NCBI GenBank assembly: GCA_037367405.1
Contig: JAZKJV010003126.1
Coordinates: 2,108,001 to 2,172,000 of the forward strand
Length of the DNA: 64,000 bases
Direction: 5' to 3'
Origin: Ottelia alismoides
Taxonomy: Eukaryota; Streptophyta; Magnoliopsida; Alismatales; Hydrocharitaceae
Shown here: one piece after another, positions 1 through 11,845 of the stretch
How the letters are laid out: every line of letters starts with the position of its first letter
Position numbering within the stretch: the stretch's first letter is position 1
The notes under the pieces: generated by a model
Seen by the model: only the letters and a program-made list of their open reading frames with translations
Database searches by the model: none
What the model was told of the DNA's origin: nothing
Position numbers and translations under genes: made by a program

Positions 1-2007
1 CCACTAGTAATCCCACTGTGTTGTACCCGGTCAACCACACAAGCAAGAACGTCCGCGGCGATGATAAAGAGCAAGGGTACAAGAGAGCATCCCTGCCTCA
101 CTCCTCTCTGCGGCTGGAAGAATCCTCCCTCCGGGCGCCCATTCACTAGGACGGTCATTGACGCAGTGCTCACGCATCGCTTCATCCATGATATCCAGAT
201 CTCCGGAATGCCTCTCCTATGCATTGCAGCCTATAGGAAATGCCAGTCCACTATGTCATAAGCCTTTGCGAAATCCACTTTCCAAAGCAACGCCTTCCTC
301 CCGCTCCGCTTCTAATCAGCAATAATCTCAGACGCCATAACCAAGCATTCCGCGATTTTACTCCCGGTACGAAGGCCGACTGAAAGGGGGAAATAATGTG
401 CTCCAGCACCTTACTTAATCTAGTTGCGAAGACTTTAGCTACAATCAAGTACAGTGCGTTGGAGATTGCAATAGGCTGAAACTCTTCAATTCTTTCAGCA
501 CCCTTCCTCTTAGGAAGGAGTACCACCAGAGCCTTATTTATTCGCTCAAAACCTGCATTGGAGCGACAGCATTCTACCACCACATCGAGCACATCCCTGC
601 CGACCAAATCCCAGAACTCTCTGTAAAAAGAAACGGGGAACCATCCTGCCCTGGCGCGCCATCCCCGATGAGATTCCACACTACCATCTTCAACTCCTCC
701 ATGGTCACCACCTGAGTCAAGCTAGATGCATGAGCGTCCGACAATTGTGTGGTGCCCAAACCAGTCCACCTCCAACGCCTGCCTACACCTCTTGTGGAGA
801 CCTCCTGAAAATGGTCTGCAATCGCTCTCCTCATCTCCCTGTTGCCATCCACTCTTTCCCCACCAATGACCACTGACCTGATGGTGTTTCCCCGACGCCT
901 CCCACTAGCAACTCTGTGAAAGAAGGCCGTGTTTGCATCACCCTCCCTGAGCCACCTGTGCATGGACCTCTGCTTCCCCTCAGTGACTCTCTTCTTGTTC
1001 TCGTCGAGTATCTTCCTCTGAGCCTCTGCTCTCTGCCTTAATTCATCCTCAGTCAGTGGTTTGTCATCCTCCAGGGCGTCCAGCAGGCTAACCTCGTTCT
1101 CCGCCGCCCCTCTGACTGCATGGCGGGCCTCCCTCGATTCTCTTTTAAGAACGCACGGCCGCGCCGGCAAGGACCCCAGCTTCTGAACAAATCTCGATGC
1201 CGCCGATCTAGTAACAGGTATCGAAGACCAATGCGAATCCACCAGGTCTCTAAAAGAATCCTCATGCAGCCAAGCCTTCTCGTATCGGAAGAAGCCATGC
1301 GTGGGTGAGAGATCATTGGAGTCCCACAGAACGAGTGAGTGATCCGACCTTGTCTGGGGCCTGCTAGTAACAAACGACAAAGGGAAAATCTCCAATAACT
1401 CTGGCGATGCTAGAAACCGATCTAGACGAGATCTGGAGCCAGCATTTCTCCATGTATACTTTGTGTCTGCTGCATCCAAAACCTCCAGCTCTAAGGAATC
1501 CACCACCTCCACGAAGTTCTCAGAGCCGGGATCTTGACCTCCCCTCAATCTCGGCCTATCTGTAGAGAGCAACCTAACGTTAAAGTCCCCTCCCACCAAC
1601 CATGGGTTGCCTCGAAAAGCCTCCCTAGCGGCTCTCAGATCCGCCCACAGTTGATGACGCGTTGAAGCCTGACACGGTCCATAAACACAGGAGAGAGCAA
1701 ACATCGTACCCGAGCGAAGGCATTTCAAAAGAACTGAGGACATGAGTGTTTCTCAGCTCCGCCCGTTGAGCGAAAGCCGAACCCTTCCAAGCTACAAGCA
1801 CTCTGCCAGCAGAGTCAACCGCTCTGATTGAATTGAAATCTGCATCGATCCCGCACCAAAGGACTGCCGCGCCACATTTGTGATTGACTCCAACTTGATT
1901 TCTTGCAACAAGACAACATCGCAACCCCACTCCACGAACCTCGACCCCAGAACCCGCCTCTTCTCCGGGTTACCCAGACCCCTTACATTCCAGGAGAGAA
2001 CCTTTAT
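1..2007 (-). pseudogene. LINE-1 ORF2: endonuclease and reverse transcriptase, partial and broken
   Basis: ORF2 supplies the endonuclease that nicks the target and the RT that copies the LINE RNA onto it. Endonuclease motifs are spread over two frames (1625-1930 and 574-1743): GGDFNV, then SRSRLDRFLAS and RSDHSLVLWDS, the expected order for an exonuclease-III-like fold. The RT begins near 780, changes frame around 640-680, and continues as FPVSFYREFWDLVGRDVL, PIAISNALYLIVAKVFATRL and QSAFVPG. At 61-261 the minus strand still carries the motif VLVNGRPEGGF; the plus-strand ORF there is only its shadow. The polymerase active-site YADD region and the zf-RVT domain lie beyond the window. Several frameshifts rule out activity. 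Confidence 0.85.
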
Positions 2008-3721
2008 TTATACCCATGTTTGACCCCTCCCCCCAATCTCACCACTCCCGCCGCCTCCGCGACCTTTGCTTTCAGCTCGAAGATCGGTGCAGGCTCCGCC
2101 GCAACAGCCTTGGAATGTTGCTTTCTTCGGTATCTTTTCCCGGATCTTTTATCTGCCACCTCACCGACAGCCACCCCTTTACCATCTTGCCCAGTGGTCG
2201 ATCTCCCTCTACCTATGACCGCAGCGGGCTCCTCCTTCGAGTTCGTGCACCTCGGGCTAGCCATAGTACTACTACCCGGGAGGGCGTAACCAGAACAGGC
2301 CCAGCGAAAGTCAACACTTGGTTTTCAGTACCACTTTCAAAAGGATCCTCAACGCTACCATGGCACGGTTTTCTTCCCCATTGGAAGAAGCCCGAGTACT
2401 AGGGCCCCGCAACCCCCCAAATTGGAGGCAAAATGAAGAAAGCCACTCTTCAAAAGCTGACCTGAAACGGGCTTGCTACCCGACCTAAAACCGCTCATAC
2501 TCGGGCAAGGATTACCCGACACCGTGATCCGAGTGAACACAGGACCTCCACTCCCCCGCGAAGTGAGGAGGAGTTGCGGCTGCAGGATCCGGAACCAAGG
2601 CTCCAAAGGATCCCCCGCAGCACAAACAGGAACCATGACCGATGCAGATGAAGCGTGGGAACCCTGACAGAACAGTTCCCAAAACACCGATCCAGATACT
2701 CTGAAGAATCGAGCCCTGTCGCAACCACAAACGATCATTCCCCTCCCCGAGAAGTGGAACCGACGCCTTCGGTCCCTGCACAGCTTGACGGCAGTGGAGG
2801 AGCAAGGAGCCGGATCTACACCCTGAAGGAGAAACGGCCAACCTCCATGACCGCCTCCGATACGGGAGCCACACCGAAAGGGCACTCCATCAGGACCATC
2901 GTCACCTCCAGGTCGGTGCCCGGCGCAATACCGTCCTCCAAAACACTTAACATCGCACCCAAATGATTCAACACTGGACCCAACGCATGGATCGTCCACG
3001 ACACGAAGGGTGCCCCGCGGATCTGCGCCACCCAAATGACAGGTCGTTCAACAACACCATCAGCGAACCTTGGCAGCCTCCAAACGATGGCTCCTTCCGC
3101 CTTGGAGGTCAGCAGAGCCTCCTTCTGTTGACCCATCAGACTGCGTGCACAGAACCGACCTGCTCCCAGCCATACTACATCGCCCGCAAACTCGCCATTG
3201 AAGCAGCGTAAGAGCTCCTCCTCCACCATCATCTTGGTCGGTGCTCTGCCCAAACCCTCCAACGAAAACCCCACCAAGAGACTGGCTACACCCTTCTTCG
3301 CGAAGGAAACGTCCCCCGCGCCGGGACCCCCACCCGCCCACTCAGAGCCCGGAGCAGTGTTGTGCCTCCTCGCTCCCTCAGGACCACGATCTCCCACGGT
3401 CGAGCCATCAGGGGTCACCCTGCCAACTGCCGCCACACATTGACTACGGCGATGACCCACGCAACCACACGAGAAGCATCGGGGAGGGAAAGCACATGAT
3501 GAAGCAAGATACCCCCGCCCTCCGCATCTAAAACAACGACGCCCGGGCTTCCGATGAGACACCACCTTCCACCCTCCGACACTAACTCCATCTTCCCAAA
3601 GCTGCGCATGCGCCTCACGAAGCTGTGTCTCCTCCCGCTCGTACCTTCGAATTTCCCTCCTCACCACCGCTTGGAAGCTCTCTCGCCAACTCCGTGCTCC
3701 CAACCTCTCTTCCTTCCTCAT
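2004..3721 (-). pseudogene. LINE-1 ORF1: nucleic-acid-binding gag-like protein, frameshifted
   Basis: ORF1 proteins of plant L1 elements bind the element RNA in a ribonucleoprotein. The frame at 2816-3721 gives about 301 residues with two zinc knuckles near residues 80-115: CFRCGGRGYLASSC, in which the metal-binding His is Tyr, followed by an intact CFSCGCVGHRRSQC. A conserved block after the knuckles (RFADGVVERP and GRFSFRV) also occurs in LINE-2. The frame stops at 2816, and the low-complexity C-terminal part continues in other frames to a TAA at 2004-2006. That stop overlaps the position where ORF2 begins (ATAA at 2004-2007; the ORF2 start codon appears to have decayed from ATG to ATA). 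I trust the knuckles; the exact start at 3721 is a guess because the upstream side is replaced by Copia-A. Confidence 0.75.
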
Positions 3722-3727
3722 TCGACT

Positions 3728-3874
3728 TGTCTATAGTTCTCTTACATTTCTATGTATCTTTTCTGTTATTTTATTTCTTTATGTCTATCTTATGTAATTT
3801 ACCCATAGGTATCTCCTCTATATAAGAGAGCCTAGGGTTCCCAAGAATAAACATCTCTCTTGTTTTTCCCAATA
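3728..3874 (+). repeat. Copia-A 5' LTR
   Basis: It begins TGTCTATAG, contains CTATATAAGAGAG as a TATA-like promoter, and ends near the CCCAATA that corresponds to CCCAACA in the 3' copy. The region from TTTTCTGTTATTTTATTT onward matches the 3' LTR closely, while the first 30 bases are diverged. It is directly followed by the primer-binding site, which fixes the right edge. Confidence 0.75.
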
Positions 3875-3886
3875 TGATATCAGAGC
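3875..3886 (+). other. Copia-A primer-binding site (initiator-Met tRNA)
   Basis: TGATATCAGAGC matches the plant initiator-Met tRNA 3'-end complement TGGTATCAGAGC at 11 of 12 positions and starts directly after the LTR. Confidence 0.8.
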
Positions 3887-4349
3887 AGCGGTCCTAGGCT
3901 GGAGCTCTCGTACCCAAAACCCTAACCCTAGCCACACCTTCCGCACCCACCTCCGTGTGCGCTGTCTCCAACCTCTGCGTGTCGCCGTCACCTCACACCG
4001 TTGCCCCTTCCGCGTACTGCCCCTCTTGTGTGCCGCTGCCCCTCCCACGTACTGCCACCCTCGCCCGCCGCCCCTTCGTGCGTGGCTCCTTCGCATGTCG
4101 CGCCTCCACGTGTGGCAACTACACGTACCGCACCTTCACACGTCGCTCGCCCTCTAGCCGTCGCTGGCGTTCTCCCAAGGCTGCCTTTCTGCCGCCACTG
4201 CGTGGTACTGTCTCCGCAGCTGGCATCGATTCCTCTGTTTATTTGATGGATTTGGGTGTATAAGTCTACATATGTATTCAAATCCTCATATATTTGTGTA
4301 GACATTCACTCTTTGGCATATAAAACCCTAGTTTTCTACATCTGACAAT

Positions 4350-5273
4350 ATGTATGAGAACAAAGTCGATGTACCCACCACAGGGGCTTTCAGAGGTATA
4401 GCGCCTATTGTCAAAATGGACGAGACAAACTATGAGCTCTGGGCTATGCAGTTCATGAGCCTTTTGAAGTCGATTGGTAAGAAACACATTCTTACCGAGG
4501 AGGAGCCGCTGGAGAAAACTGGGGTAAATGCCTCGTGGGAGGCGGACGACGCATATGCCAAAGTTTAACTTTCCGGTACGTTGACGATTGAGATCGCCAA
4601 TGATGTGTTACATCAGCCTACTACTAAGGCGATGTGAGATATTCTCGCATCAACATATTCTCAAGCGAGGAACGACACGAAGATACTCCAACTCCAGCGT
4701 GACATATTCACTATCAAGTAGAACGTACACCCCCTTCATTCATTGTATACATCCTTGCGTGGGATGTTTGAGAAGCTCCACAGCTTCGTGCCTCTAACGG
4801 CGACTCCAGAGCAACAGAAGACATATAGGAATGCTACCATGGTTAGTGTATTCCTAGTAGCCCTTGACCTTGAATATGATGCTGCTTGCTTCCAGATTCT
4901 AGCTTATCCCACCATTCCTCCCATGGAGGAAGCGTTCCGCAGGCTCAGAAAGATTACTATTCCGTCCACAACCACTAGCCAGACTTCTTCGTCTATGGCA
5001 GCCTCTCGAGGAAGAGGAGGCTTTTCTTCTTTCTGTGGACGCAGACCTATTGGTAGTGGAGGTCGCATTCGTCAGTCATGCACGTATTGTCACCATCCAG
5101 GACATACCGAGGATACATACTACTCCAAGCATGGTTTTCCGGCTTCAACCCATGTAGAAGAGCAGGTTGAGTCTCCTGTTGCTCCTACTTCTGATCAGAG
5201 GTTTGATGACTTCGTAGCTAGACTGCACAATATTATGCCTCCTGCTTCTTCACCATCTCCAGGAGGTCATTAA
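4350..5273 (+). pseudogene. Copia-A gag remnant
   Basis: Gag would form the virus-like particle that packages element RNA. The start MYENKVDVPTTGAFRG is the same N-terminus seen in Copia-B (MIENKVDIPSIGAFGG) and Copia-C, which supports this ATG. Stops occur at 4566-4568 and again before 4743, where the frame reopens as a region with LRGMFEKLHSF and a zinc knuckle CTYCHHPGHTEDTYY, whose last Cys is Tyr. The ORF ends at 5273, where Copia-C still reads on. It is clearly a pseudogene; homology to the intact Copia-C gag is the main evidence. Confidence 0.85.
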
Positions 5274-5300
5274 GATGTAGCAGCCTCTGCATCTACCAGT

Positions 5301-6650
5301 ATGTTTGCTACGGCCAGTACCTTAGGTAGTACTTTTGCTTTTACATCAAGTCACATATCTGATATTACTGAATGGATTATGGATTCTGGGGCAACGCACC
5401 ATCTATGCGGGGACAGCGATCAGCTTACAGCATATAGAGAGGTTCCACCAGGGAGAACTGTTATGATTGCAGATGGGACACATTCCCCGATCACTGGACA
5501 GGGGAAGATTTGTTTAACGCCTTCGATGCGCCTGCAGAATGTGTTACATGCTCCTGATTTCTCTATGAATTTGTTATTCATTGGTCAGATCACAAAGGAT
5601 TTGCACTGTAGAGCTATTTTTGACCCATCGTCTCTTGTTTTCAGGACATTCTTATGGGCAAGTGATGGGGTGTGACTGTGAGCAGGGTGGTCTTTATCGC
5701 CTGGTCCGAATTCCCTATGCTGGTGTATCTTCTTATACAATAGGACCAATTTCTCCTTATACATGGCACCTACGGTTTGGTCACCTCCCTCTCCAGAAGA
5801 TGTGTCATATGTTGCTGTAGATTTTACAAGTTCTTCCTTCTAGTGCGAGGTGTGTCAGTTGGGAAAGCATCATAGATCTGCTTTTCCTAGTCGTCAGAGT
5901 CAGAGCAGTAGCTCCCCTTTTGAGTTATTTCATGTGACATTTGGGGCCCGAGTCGTGTTCCTAATCACCAGGGACACTGGTTTTATCTTGTTGCTGTGGA
6001 TAATTTCTCTCGTTTGTCATGGGTGTTTCTTTTGAAAAATAAATCTGAAGCAGGGGATGTGATGAAAACTTTTATCAAGTGCAGAATGTTTTCTCTACCT
6101 CTATGAAATTTGTGCGAACCGATAATGCTTTGAAATTCTGTACTCGTGATCTATCTCATTTTCTTTCATCCGTGGAATTATTTATCAAACATCTTGTGCT
6201 TATACTTCTCAGTAGAATGGTGTTGCAGAAAGAAAGCATCGTCATCTACTTGATGTCATTCGGACTCTTCTCATTCAAAGTCGTGCCCCATATTCATTTT
6301 AGGGAGATGCAATTCTTACAACATGCTACTTGGTGAATCGCATGCCATCGTCTGTCTTCGGTGAGAAAATTCCTTTCTCTACCGCTTTCCCTGAGAAGGA
6401 GTTGTTCTCACTTACTCCTCGTGGGTTTGGCTATGTTGCTTTTGTTCACCAGTTGATTCCAGGTCTTGACAAGCTATCTCCTAAAGTTGTAAAATGTGTG
6501 TTTGTTGGGTACTCCAGGACCCGGAAGGGATACCGATGTTATGATCCATTGCGCAGGAAATATTATATCAATGTTGATGTCACATTTTTTGAGTCTGTAA
6601 TGTATTTCTCTTTTACAGGTGACAGGTTGGCTTCATCAGACTCAGATGAT
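5301..6650 (+). pseudogene. Copia-A protease and integrase remnant
   Basis: The aspartic protease signature WIMDSGATHHLCG begins near 5373. It is followed by the pre-integrase region (WHLRFGHLPLQK with a CxxC at CEVCQLGK, out of frame), then a broken integrase core (RTDNALKFCTRDLSHF near 6115). The conserved integrase C-terminus is best preserved at 6330-6600 (NRMPSSVFGEKIPFSTAFPE, KCVFVGYSRTRKGYRCYDP). Proteins of this type mature the polyprotein and insert the cDNA. Frameshifts near 5675, 5820, 6035 and 6336 break it. Next comes a long (CCA)n stretch at about 6718-6770 that encodes a polyproline linker, a feature shared by all members of this copia family here. Confidence 0.8.
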
Positions 6651-6879
6651 GAGGTGTACATGCCACCCCTTCTTACTAGTCAGTCACCTTCTCCTATGCT
6701 TGTGGTTCCACTACTGCTACCACCACCACCTCCACCACCACCACCTCCTCCACCCCCTCCTACTACCCCCAGTTGCATGTGCACATTGTTCAACCATTAC
6801 CTAAATTCTATACCCATCAGACTACTTCTGCTTATGGTCATCTCCCTTCAACCAGTATGCCCAGGTTTGCTATGATAAC

Positions 6880-8333
6880 ATGGTTTCTAACTATTGGTCT
6901 AAAGATATATCCGTGCAGGAATCATTACAAGAGAATAGCCCACATATGGAGGAGGTTCCCAATGACCTGAGTTTACCAGTTGCAGTTCGGAAGCAGAAGC
7001 GGTCTTGTGCTTCCTACCCTCTTGCTTCTCAAGCCTTCTTCCATCGACTGACAGGGGAATTTCAGAGATTCATAGTAGCTCTATCTGTCATTCCACAGAG
7101 TTATCAGGTGTCCTTGAAGGATAGTCGTTGGTGCTTGGCTATGAAGGAAGAAATGGTTGTGTTGCAATCACATGGTACTTGGAGTTTGGTGTCTGCTCCT
7201 CCTGGGACGTCTGCGGTGAGTTGCAAATAGGTATTTACACCTTAAGTAAAGTCCAAGGGTGTGGTTTCAGAAGCTCTCAGATCTGATTGAAAGGCAATTG
7301 TTCAAGAGGTCAAATGCACATCATTCACTCTTTGTGCAGAGAACATCTAGAGGTACAATTGTCATTATGGTCTATATAGATGGTATACTTGTTACAGGAG
7401 ATGATGTGGAGGGGGTCAAGATGGTAAAAGAATTTATGGGTCGTCAATTTATTACAAAAGATCTTGGTACCCTAAGGTATTTCTTAGGGTTGGAATTTGC
7501 TAGGAATGCGCATGGTCTTGTGATGACCCAAAGGAAGTATGTTACAGACATGCTTGTTGAGACAGGCATGACTGGGTGTCGACTATCTACTACTCCTATA
7601 AACCCTGGCATGAAGTTATATGATGATGATACCAATGAGGTTGACAGAGGAGATATAGAGAGATGGTGGGAAAGCTTCTCTACATCACTATTACTAGATC
7701 TGATATCTCCTTTGCAGTGAATCGGATGAGTCAATTCATGGAGCAGTCCCAACAGGTTCACATGGATGCTATATACATAATTTTGAGATATTTAAAATCT
7801 TCTCCAGATGCAGGCTTAGTGGCTTACTCTTCAAAAATGAACAACTCTTTCTGTGTCTGCATGTGCTGATGCGGACTATGCAAGATGTCCCAAGGATTTA
7901 GGAAATCTACTTCAGGCTTCGTTGTGTTTGTTAGAAGTTCTCTTGTTTCTTGGAAAACCAAGAAATAAACAGTGGTGGCTAGATCAAGTGCCGAATCTGA
8001 GTATAGGGCTATGGCCCAAGCAAGCACGGAAATGATGTGGTTCGAGCAGTGTTAGCAGATTTGCATATAAATGTACCTCAACCCATGCAGCTACAATGTG
8101 ATAATCAGGTTGCTTTATTTACAATGAATAGTCCTGCATTCCATGAAAGAACTAAGCATATTGAGGAAGGCTATCATTATACTAGAGATATGATTCAGAA
8201 GAGTTTGATTTTTACCTCTCATGTCAGTTCAAGAGGACAAACAACAGATATCTTTACCAAAGCATTACTCAAGGGGTCATTTCAGAAGTGTTCGTCCAAG
8301 CAGAGCATGATTGATATCTATGCTGCATCATGA
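6880..8333 (+). pseudogene. Copia-A reverse transcriptase and RNase H with the RT core deleted
   Basis: The RT start (ALSVIPQSYQVSLKDSRW, then GTWSLVSAPPGTSAVSCK) runs to about 7240 and then jumps straight to [16 protein letters not shown]. Compared with Copia-B and C, roughly 110 residues between VFT and LKQSP are missing, including the KARLVARGF and [10 protein letters not shown] motifs. The active-site box reads YIDG instead of YVDD, so a catalytic Asp is lost. RNase H follows (LRYLKSSPDAG, DADYARCPKD, CDNQVALFTMN) in three frames and ends at 8333, seven bases before the 3' LTR. It is non-functional on several counts. Confidence 0.85.
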
Positions 8334-8339
8334 GGGGGG

Positions 8340-8484
8340 TGTAGAGATATTTATATGTCCATATGTACCTTTTCTGTTATTTTATTTTTTATATCTATCT
8401 TACGCAATTTACCCATAGGTCTCTCCTCTATATTAGAGAGCTTAGGGTTCCTAGGAATAAACATCTCTCTTGTTTTTCCCAACA
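8340..8484 (+). repeat. Copia-A 3' LTR with adjoining polypurine tract
   Basis: The polypurine tract TGAGGGGGG (8331-8339) abuts an LTR that starts TGTAGAGATATTTATATG and ends TTTTTCCCAACA. It carries the same TATA-like box and the AATTTACCCATAGGT segment as the 5' copy. Confidence 0.8.
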
Positions 8485-9245
8485 TATCTTAAGTTATAAA
8501 CCAAGATAGGGAAATCGAGAAATGTCGGTGCTAGGAGAAAACATGATGCAAGCTCAAGATGCCTCCAGCATTCTCCATGCAAGTGCAAGACTGAAATTAA
8601 ATGTATCCCTAAATGCATGCAAGTCGATAGAAACTGCAACCTAAACATGCTACTATTAGCGGAAAGAATTAGATTTGAGTTTGGCTAAATAGAGCAATGT
8701 TATGGTGCGTCTTAATGAATCTTATGAGATATAGTGCATCTCATAGATGCTTATTCGGTGTGTCCTACCTATGATAGCGCACCTAATGATATGAAATAAA
8801 ATGAAGCTCGATGATCCGTGTGCCTAATCCTTAGGTTTGAACACTCAAGTGGATCTTCACCCAGGTTAGGTGTGAAACAGGCTCCACACACCACATAATG
8901 TCCAGGTCCATATATACAAGCGCGAGCCCTTTTAACGAGAACTGCTAGAAATGCAATTATTACCATTATATACGCCTATTGAATGAGACATGACATTAAT
9001 TAAATTTCTTGAATCCTTCAAATTCACTTCTACGACTCCTCGTCTCTGCGTCTCCCGAGCATCCTCAGTCCTCGCGGGCCCTGCCACAAAAGTTATGCAT
9101 TTGATATATAATCAAGAATATAATTAACATAAACAACAACACAAAACAATGCAGACAACATCACAAAATAAAATATTGACCTAAATGTCAAAAATCATCA
9201 CTTAATTAAATATTAAAATCTAATAAATCAAAAAAATAAGAAGTG
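8485..9245 (-). other. AT-rich non-coding stretch, probably the leader of a tRNA-Asp-primed LTR element
   Basis: No coding sequence is recognisable. It lies directly downstream, on the minus strand, of a primer-binding site at 9246-9263, so the simplest reading is the untranslated leader of that element, cut off by Copia-A. No gag motif is seen. Confidence 0.4.
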
Positions 9246-9263
9246 TCCCCGATAACGGCGCCA
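9246..9263 (-). other. Primer-binding site for tRNA-Asp
   Basis: The plus strand reads TCCCCGATAACGGCGCCA, which is the 3' end of plant tRNA-Asp (TCCCCGGCAACGGCGCCA) with two changes, so the minus strand holds the matching primer site. Two bases separate it from a TG-starting repeat at 9266, the spacing expected between LTR and primer site. This primer is known from Athila-type Ty3/gypsy elements. Confidence 0.65.
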
Positions 9264-9265
9264 TC

Positions 9266-11709
9266 TGATGATCCATTGAGTGGTTGTTTTAATGTCGTCT
9301 CATTGTAATACAACCACTCAGCGATCTGTAAGAAACCGACCCGGAATTCTCTCCACGAGGAGGGGCTTGGTTTAATTAATTTATATTTAATCTGGGACAA
9401 GTCCAGGGTCGAACACAGGGACATGAGCTACCTTAATGATTAATCTGACACTAATAACCAAGTTAAGTGATAATTCATCTATCTAGGTCAACAATACACA
9501 AATTACGATGCAAAGCATCACGCATGAACAGAATGCATTTTATTTCCATTTCATGCAAGTTAAATAATAGACAATATGCAACAGAATGCAATGTGATGCA
9601 AACAAATCTGCGTACAATAATGTGCCTCTAAATGATCAAGTATATGAGAAACAAGTTAAGATCCAATTTCATTAGCATTTGATGCATCAAAATTAAGCTA
9701 TGTGTAAGCAATTAGCATTTAAATGATAAGTGAAATGACACATTCTCTCTCGAATAAAACAATCATGTTTAAAGTGTCAAATAAGCAAACAAATCATGCC
9801 TAGATATCAAATAAGCAAAATAATAAAATTGAAATCATCAAAAATGGAGTTTACATGTTCAAGATATAAGCATTTTAGTCCATAGACATCGATGAAGGAA
9901 AAAATACCAAAATATTTACAAAACATAACAAAAAGGTCATCCCAAGAGCATAAATGCAATATATGAGAACTGGCGAGCCTCCCTGAAATTTGTCCTTCGC
10001 GTAGGGACCTAATAACTATGAGAAGTCAGCAGGTCTCCCACGCAAAATACCCAAGCATACCATGTGAGTGAGGCACACGTGGGAGGACCTATTTGCAATT
10101 TTGGAGAAGTAAGCGTGCTTCGACTACAAAATACCAACACCCCTCACATGTATTGCACACGCTCTGAAGCTCAGGAGGCGGTCTGGCTTGACGCAGGTGG
10201 CCTGGGCCATGTGGGTGGCCCGAGTGGCTTTGACGCGGCTCAGCTCCTCTGAGCGTGATGGCTTGGGCTGAGGCTCGGTCAATGCCTAGGGGTCGTCCGA
10301 TCAAGATGATCGAAAGGTACCTGTACTTCTCTCTCCCCCGTTGTTGCGCCTCTCTACAGCGGACTTGGTTTGCTCTCCGATGAGACCTCCATTCCTCCTC
10401 CGATCTCTAGTTGTTGCGTGGAAGGTCTTAACACCTTCACGATTTGCTGGCGAAGGTCTTTGATGGTCAGAGGATCGAAGAAGGTGCACAGAGTGGTGAG
10501 ACAATGGAGCTCTGCTAAAGTTGCTGCTATAGAACGGAGATGGGTCGAAGCCTCCAGCCATTAACATAATTAGGACCTGCAAAACATTATGTTGCAATAG
10601 CCGAAGCAAGTGGTGCATGTGTGAGGTGAGTGGGGATCTGGAGGTGAAGAGATGGTGGAGGTCTGATGGGTTCTTCTCCGGTGATGGGGGAAGAAATGGG
10701 GCAGAGCAGTAGGAAGTATGGAAGGAGGGGGATGGGTGAAGCCTCCCGCGAGGATCCCTGATCCTTGGTGAAGGTTGGGAACCAGTAGGACATGGGAGAA
10801 GTGTTTTGTACATGGCAAAAAAATGCAAGAAAATCAAACAAATTATACAAAAGGGGTTACCTAGAGATCGAAGATTGACGTAGGCCGGAAAGAGAGGCTT
10901 GGGCTGAGGTCAAAATGACCTCTTGTCGTCGCTTGACAAGGCCAGCCATGCCTTGAAGCTCAAACAACCGAGCGAACAGTCGTGGCATGGCCACTCCGAC
11001 CATGGGTCATCACCGGAGGCTCCACCGATCCTCGTACTTTGATTCAGCCCCCCCCCCCTATCATGGGGAGGAGAAGGCTAGGGCGGAGCCTCACGTAAAA
11101 GTGGACATCCACGATTGTGGTCGGAGAAGGTGGTTTTAAAGATGGAAGTGGTGGTTGCCAGGTCGTAGTCGTCATGTGTTCATCCGCTTTGTGGTTGCCC
11201 TAGGGAGTGGTTCGTGGAGGATGAAGGGCATTATGTGAGAGAGGATGATTTGGTCAAGGTCGTGGAGGTGGAAGTGAGGGCAGACGAAGTGGGGATCAGT
11301 GGAAAGAAATGGGAGAAGAGGGGCACTCGATGAGGGCACGATGTGGGAAGAGTTGTTGTTGGAGGTGGGAGATGAGTGCATGACCATTGGATCATGCGAT
11401 CCAACAGCCGAGAAGGTGGGGTTAGAGAACTCTAATACGCTGATCAGAGAGATTAAAGGGGCAGGTGGTGATGCAGGTGTGGACGAAAAGGAACCATCAG
11501 ATCCAAGGAGATCCAACGGCTGGGAGCGAAGGCGAGTATTGAAAAGGAGCGGGCCATGTGGCTAGTAGAGAGAGCACCACGTAGCCCAATAGGATAATTT
11601 GAAGAGAAATAAAATTAAAAAATCAAAAATAAATATGTACATATGTCAATTGAAAAAGTGTTGAGCATGAAAGTTGTAGATCTTTTTAAGATCTATAAGT
11701 TTCATGTAG
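9266..11709 (-). repeat. Probable long LTR of the tRNA-Asp-primed element (part 1, interrupted by LINE-2)
   Basis: It starts TGATGATCC next to the primer site and continues through AT-rich sequence (to about 9960), a mixed-composition block (9960-11570) and another AT-rich end. LINE-2 inserted at 11709/19662, and sequence continues smoothly on the other side. The ORFs at 10301-10837 and 11299-11565 have no recognisable motif and are probably chance. No partner LTR is in the window, so the assignment rests on the primer site alone. Confidence 0.45.
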
Positions 11710-11845
11710 GGAGCTGAGCCCGCAGCATCCATAGCCTACTTTTCACAAAGATACACCCATTTCCCTCCAATACTTGGTGGAGATAATGGTGGAAAGGAGA
11801 GTTCTTCCTATTTGTAATATCAGTTAGGCCCTTACTTGGAGGAGG

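Larger units (their letters stand above)
1..3727 (-). mobile_element. LINE-1: L1-type non-LTR retrotransposon, cut by the window edge
   Basis: Reading leftward on the minus strand there is an ORF1 with two CCHC knuckles, an apurinic-endonuclease-like domain, then reverse transcriptase running off position 1. It is a close relative of the three other L1-type LINEs in this window, sharing the endonuclease and RT signatures. ORF1 reaches to within a few bases of the Copia-A 5' LTR, so Copia-A sits at or in the 5' end of this LINE. No target-site duplication can be tested because the 3' end lies outside the window. Frameshifts and stops make it non-functional. Confidence 0.85.
3728..8484 (+). mobile_element. 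Copia-A: degenerate Ty1/copia LTR retrotransposon
   Basis: A complete but decayed copia element in the order LTR, primer site, gag, protease, integrase, RT, RNase H, polypurine tract, LTR. The short LTRs (about 145 bp), the initiator-Met primer site and the protein sequence place it with Copia-B, C, D, G and H in one family, resembling the Ale/Retrofit lineage (inference). From 3887 to 4349 there is a GC-rich untranslated leader with no gene. All coding regions carry stops, and the RT core has been deleted. I see no convincing target duplication: the bases before 3728 and after 8484 do not match. Confidence 0.85.

Noticed and set aside
61..261. Plus-strand ORF of 66 codons at the left edge
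   Set aside because: It is the antisense shadow of LINE-1 RT; the minus strand reads the conserved VLVNGRPEGGF motif.
3955..4305. Overlapping ORFs on both strands in GC-rich sequence
   Set aside because: They lie in the Copia-A leader between primer site and gag, have no family motif, and arise from stop-poor GC-rich repeats.
10301..11565. Several ORFs of 80-180 codons that might be a host gene
   Set aside because: No recognisable domain and His/Pro/Ser-rich composition, within a probable long LTR; no supportable exon-intron structure.
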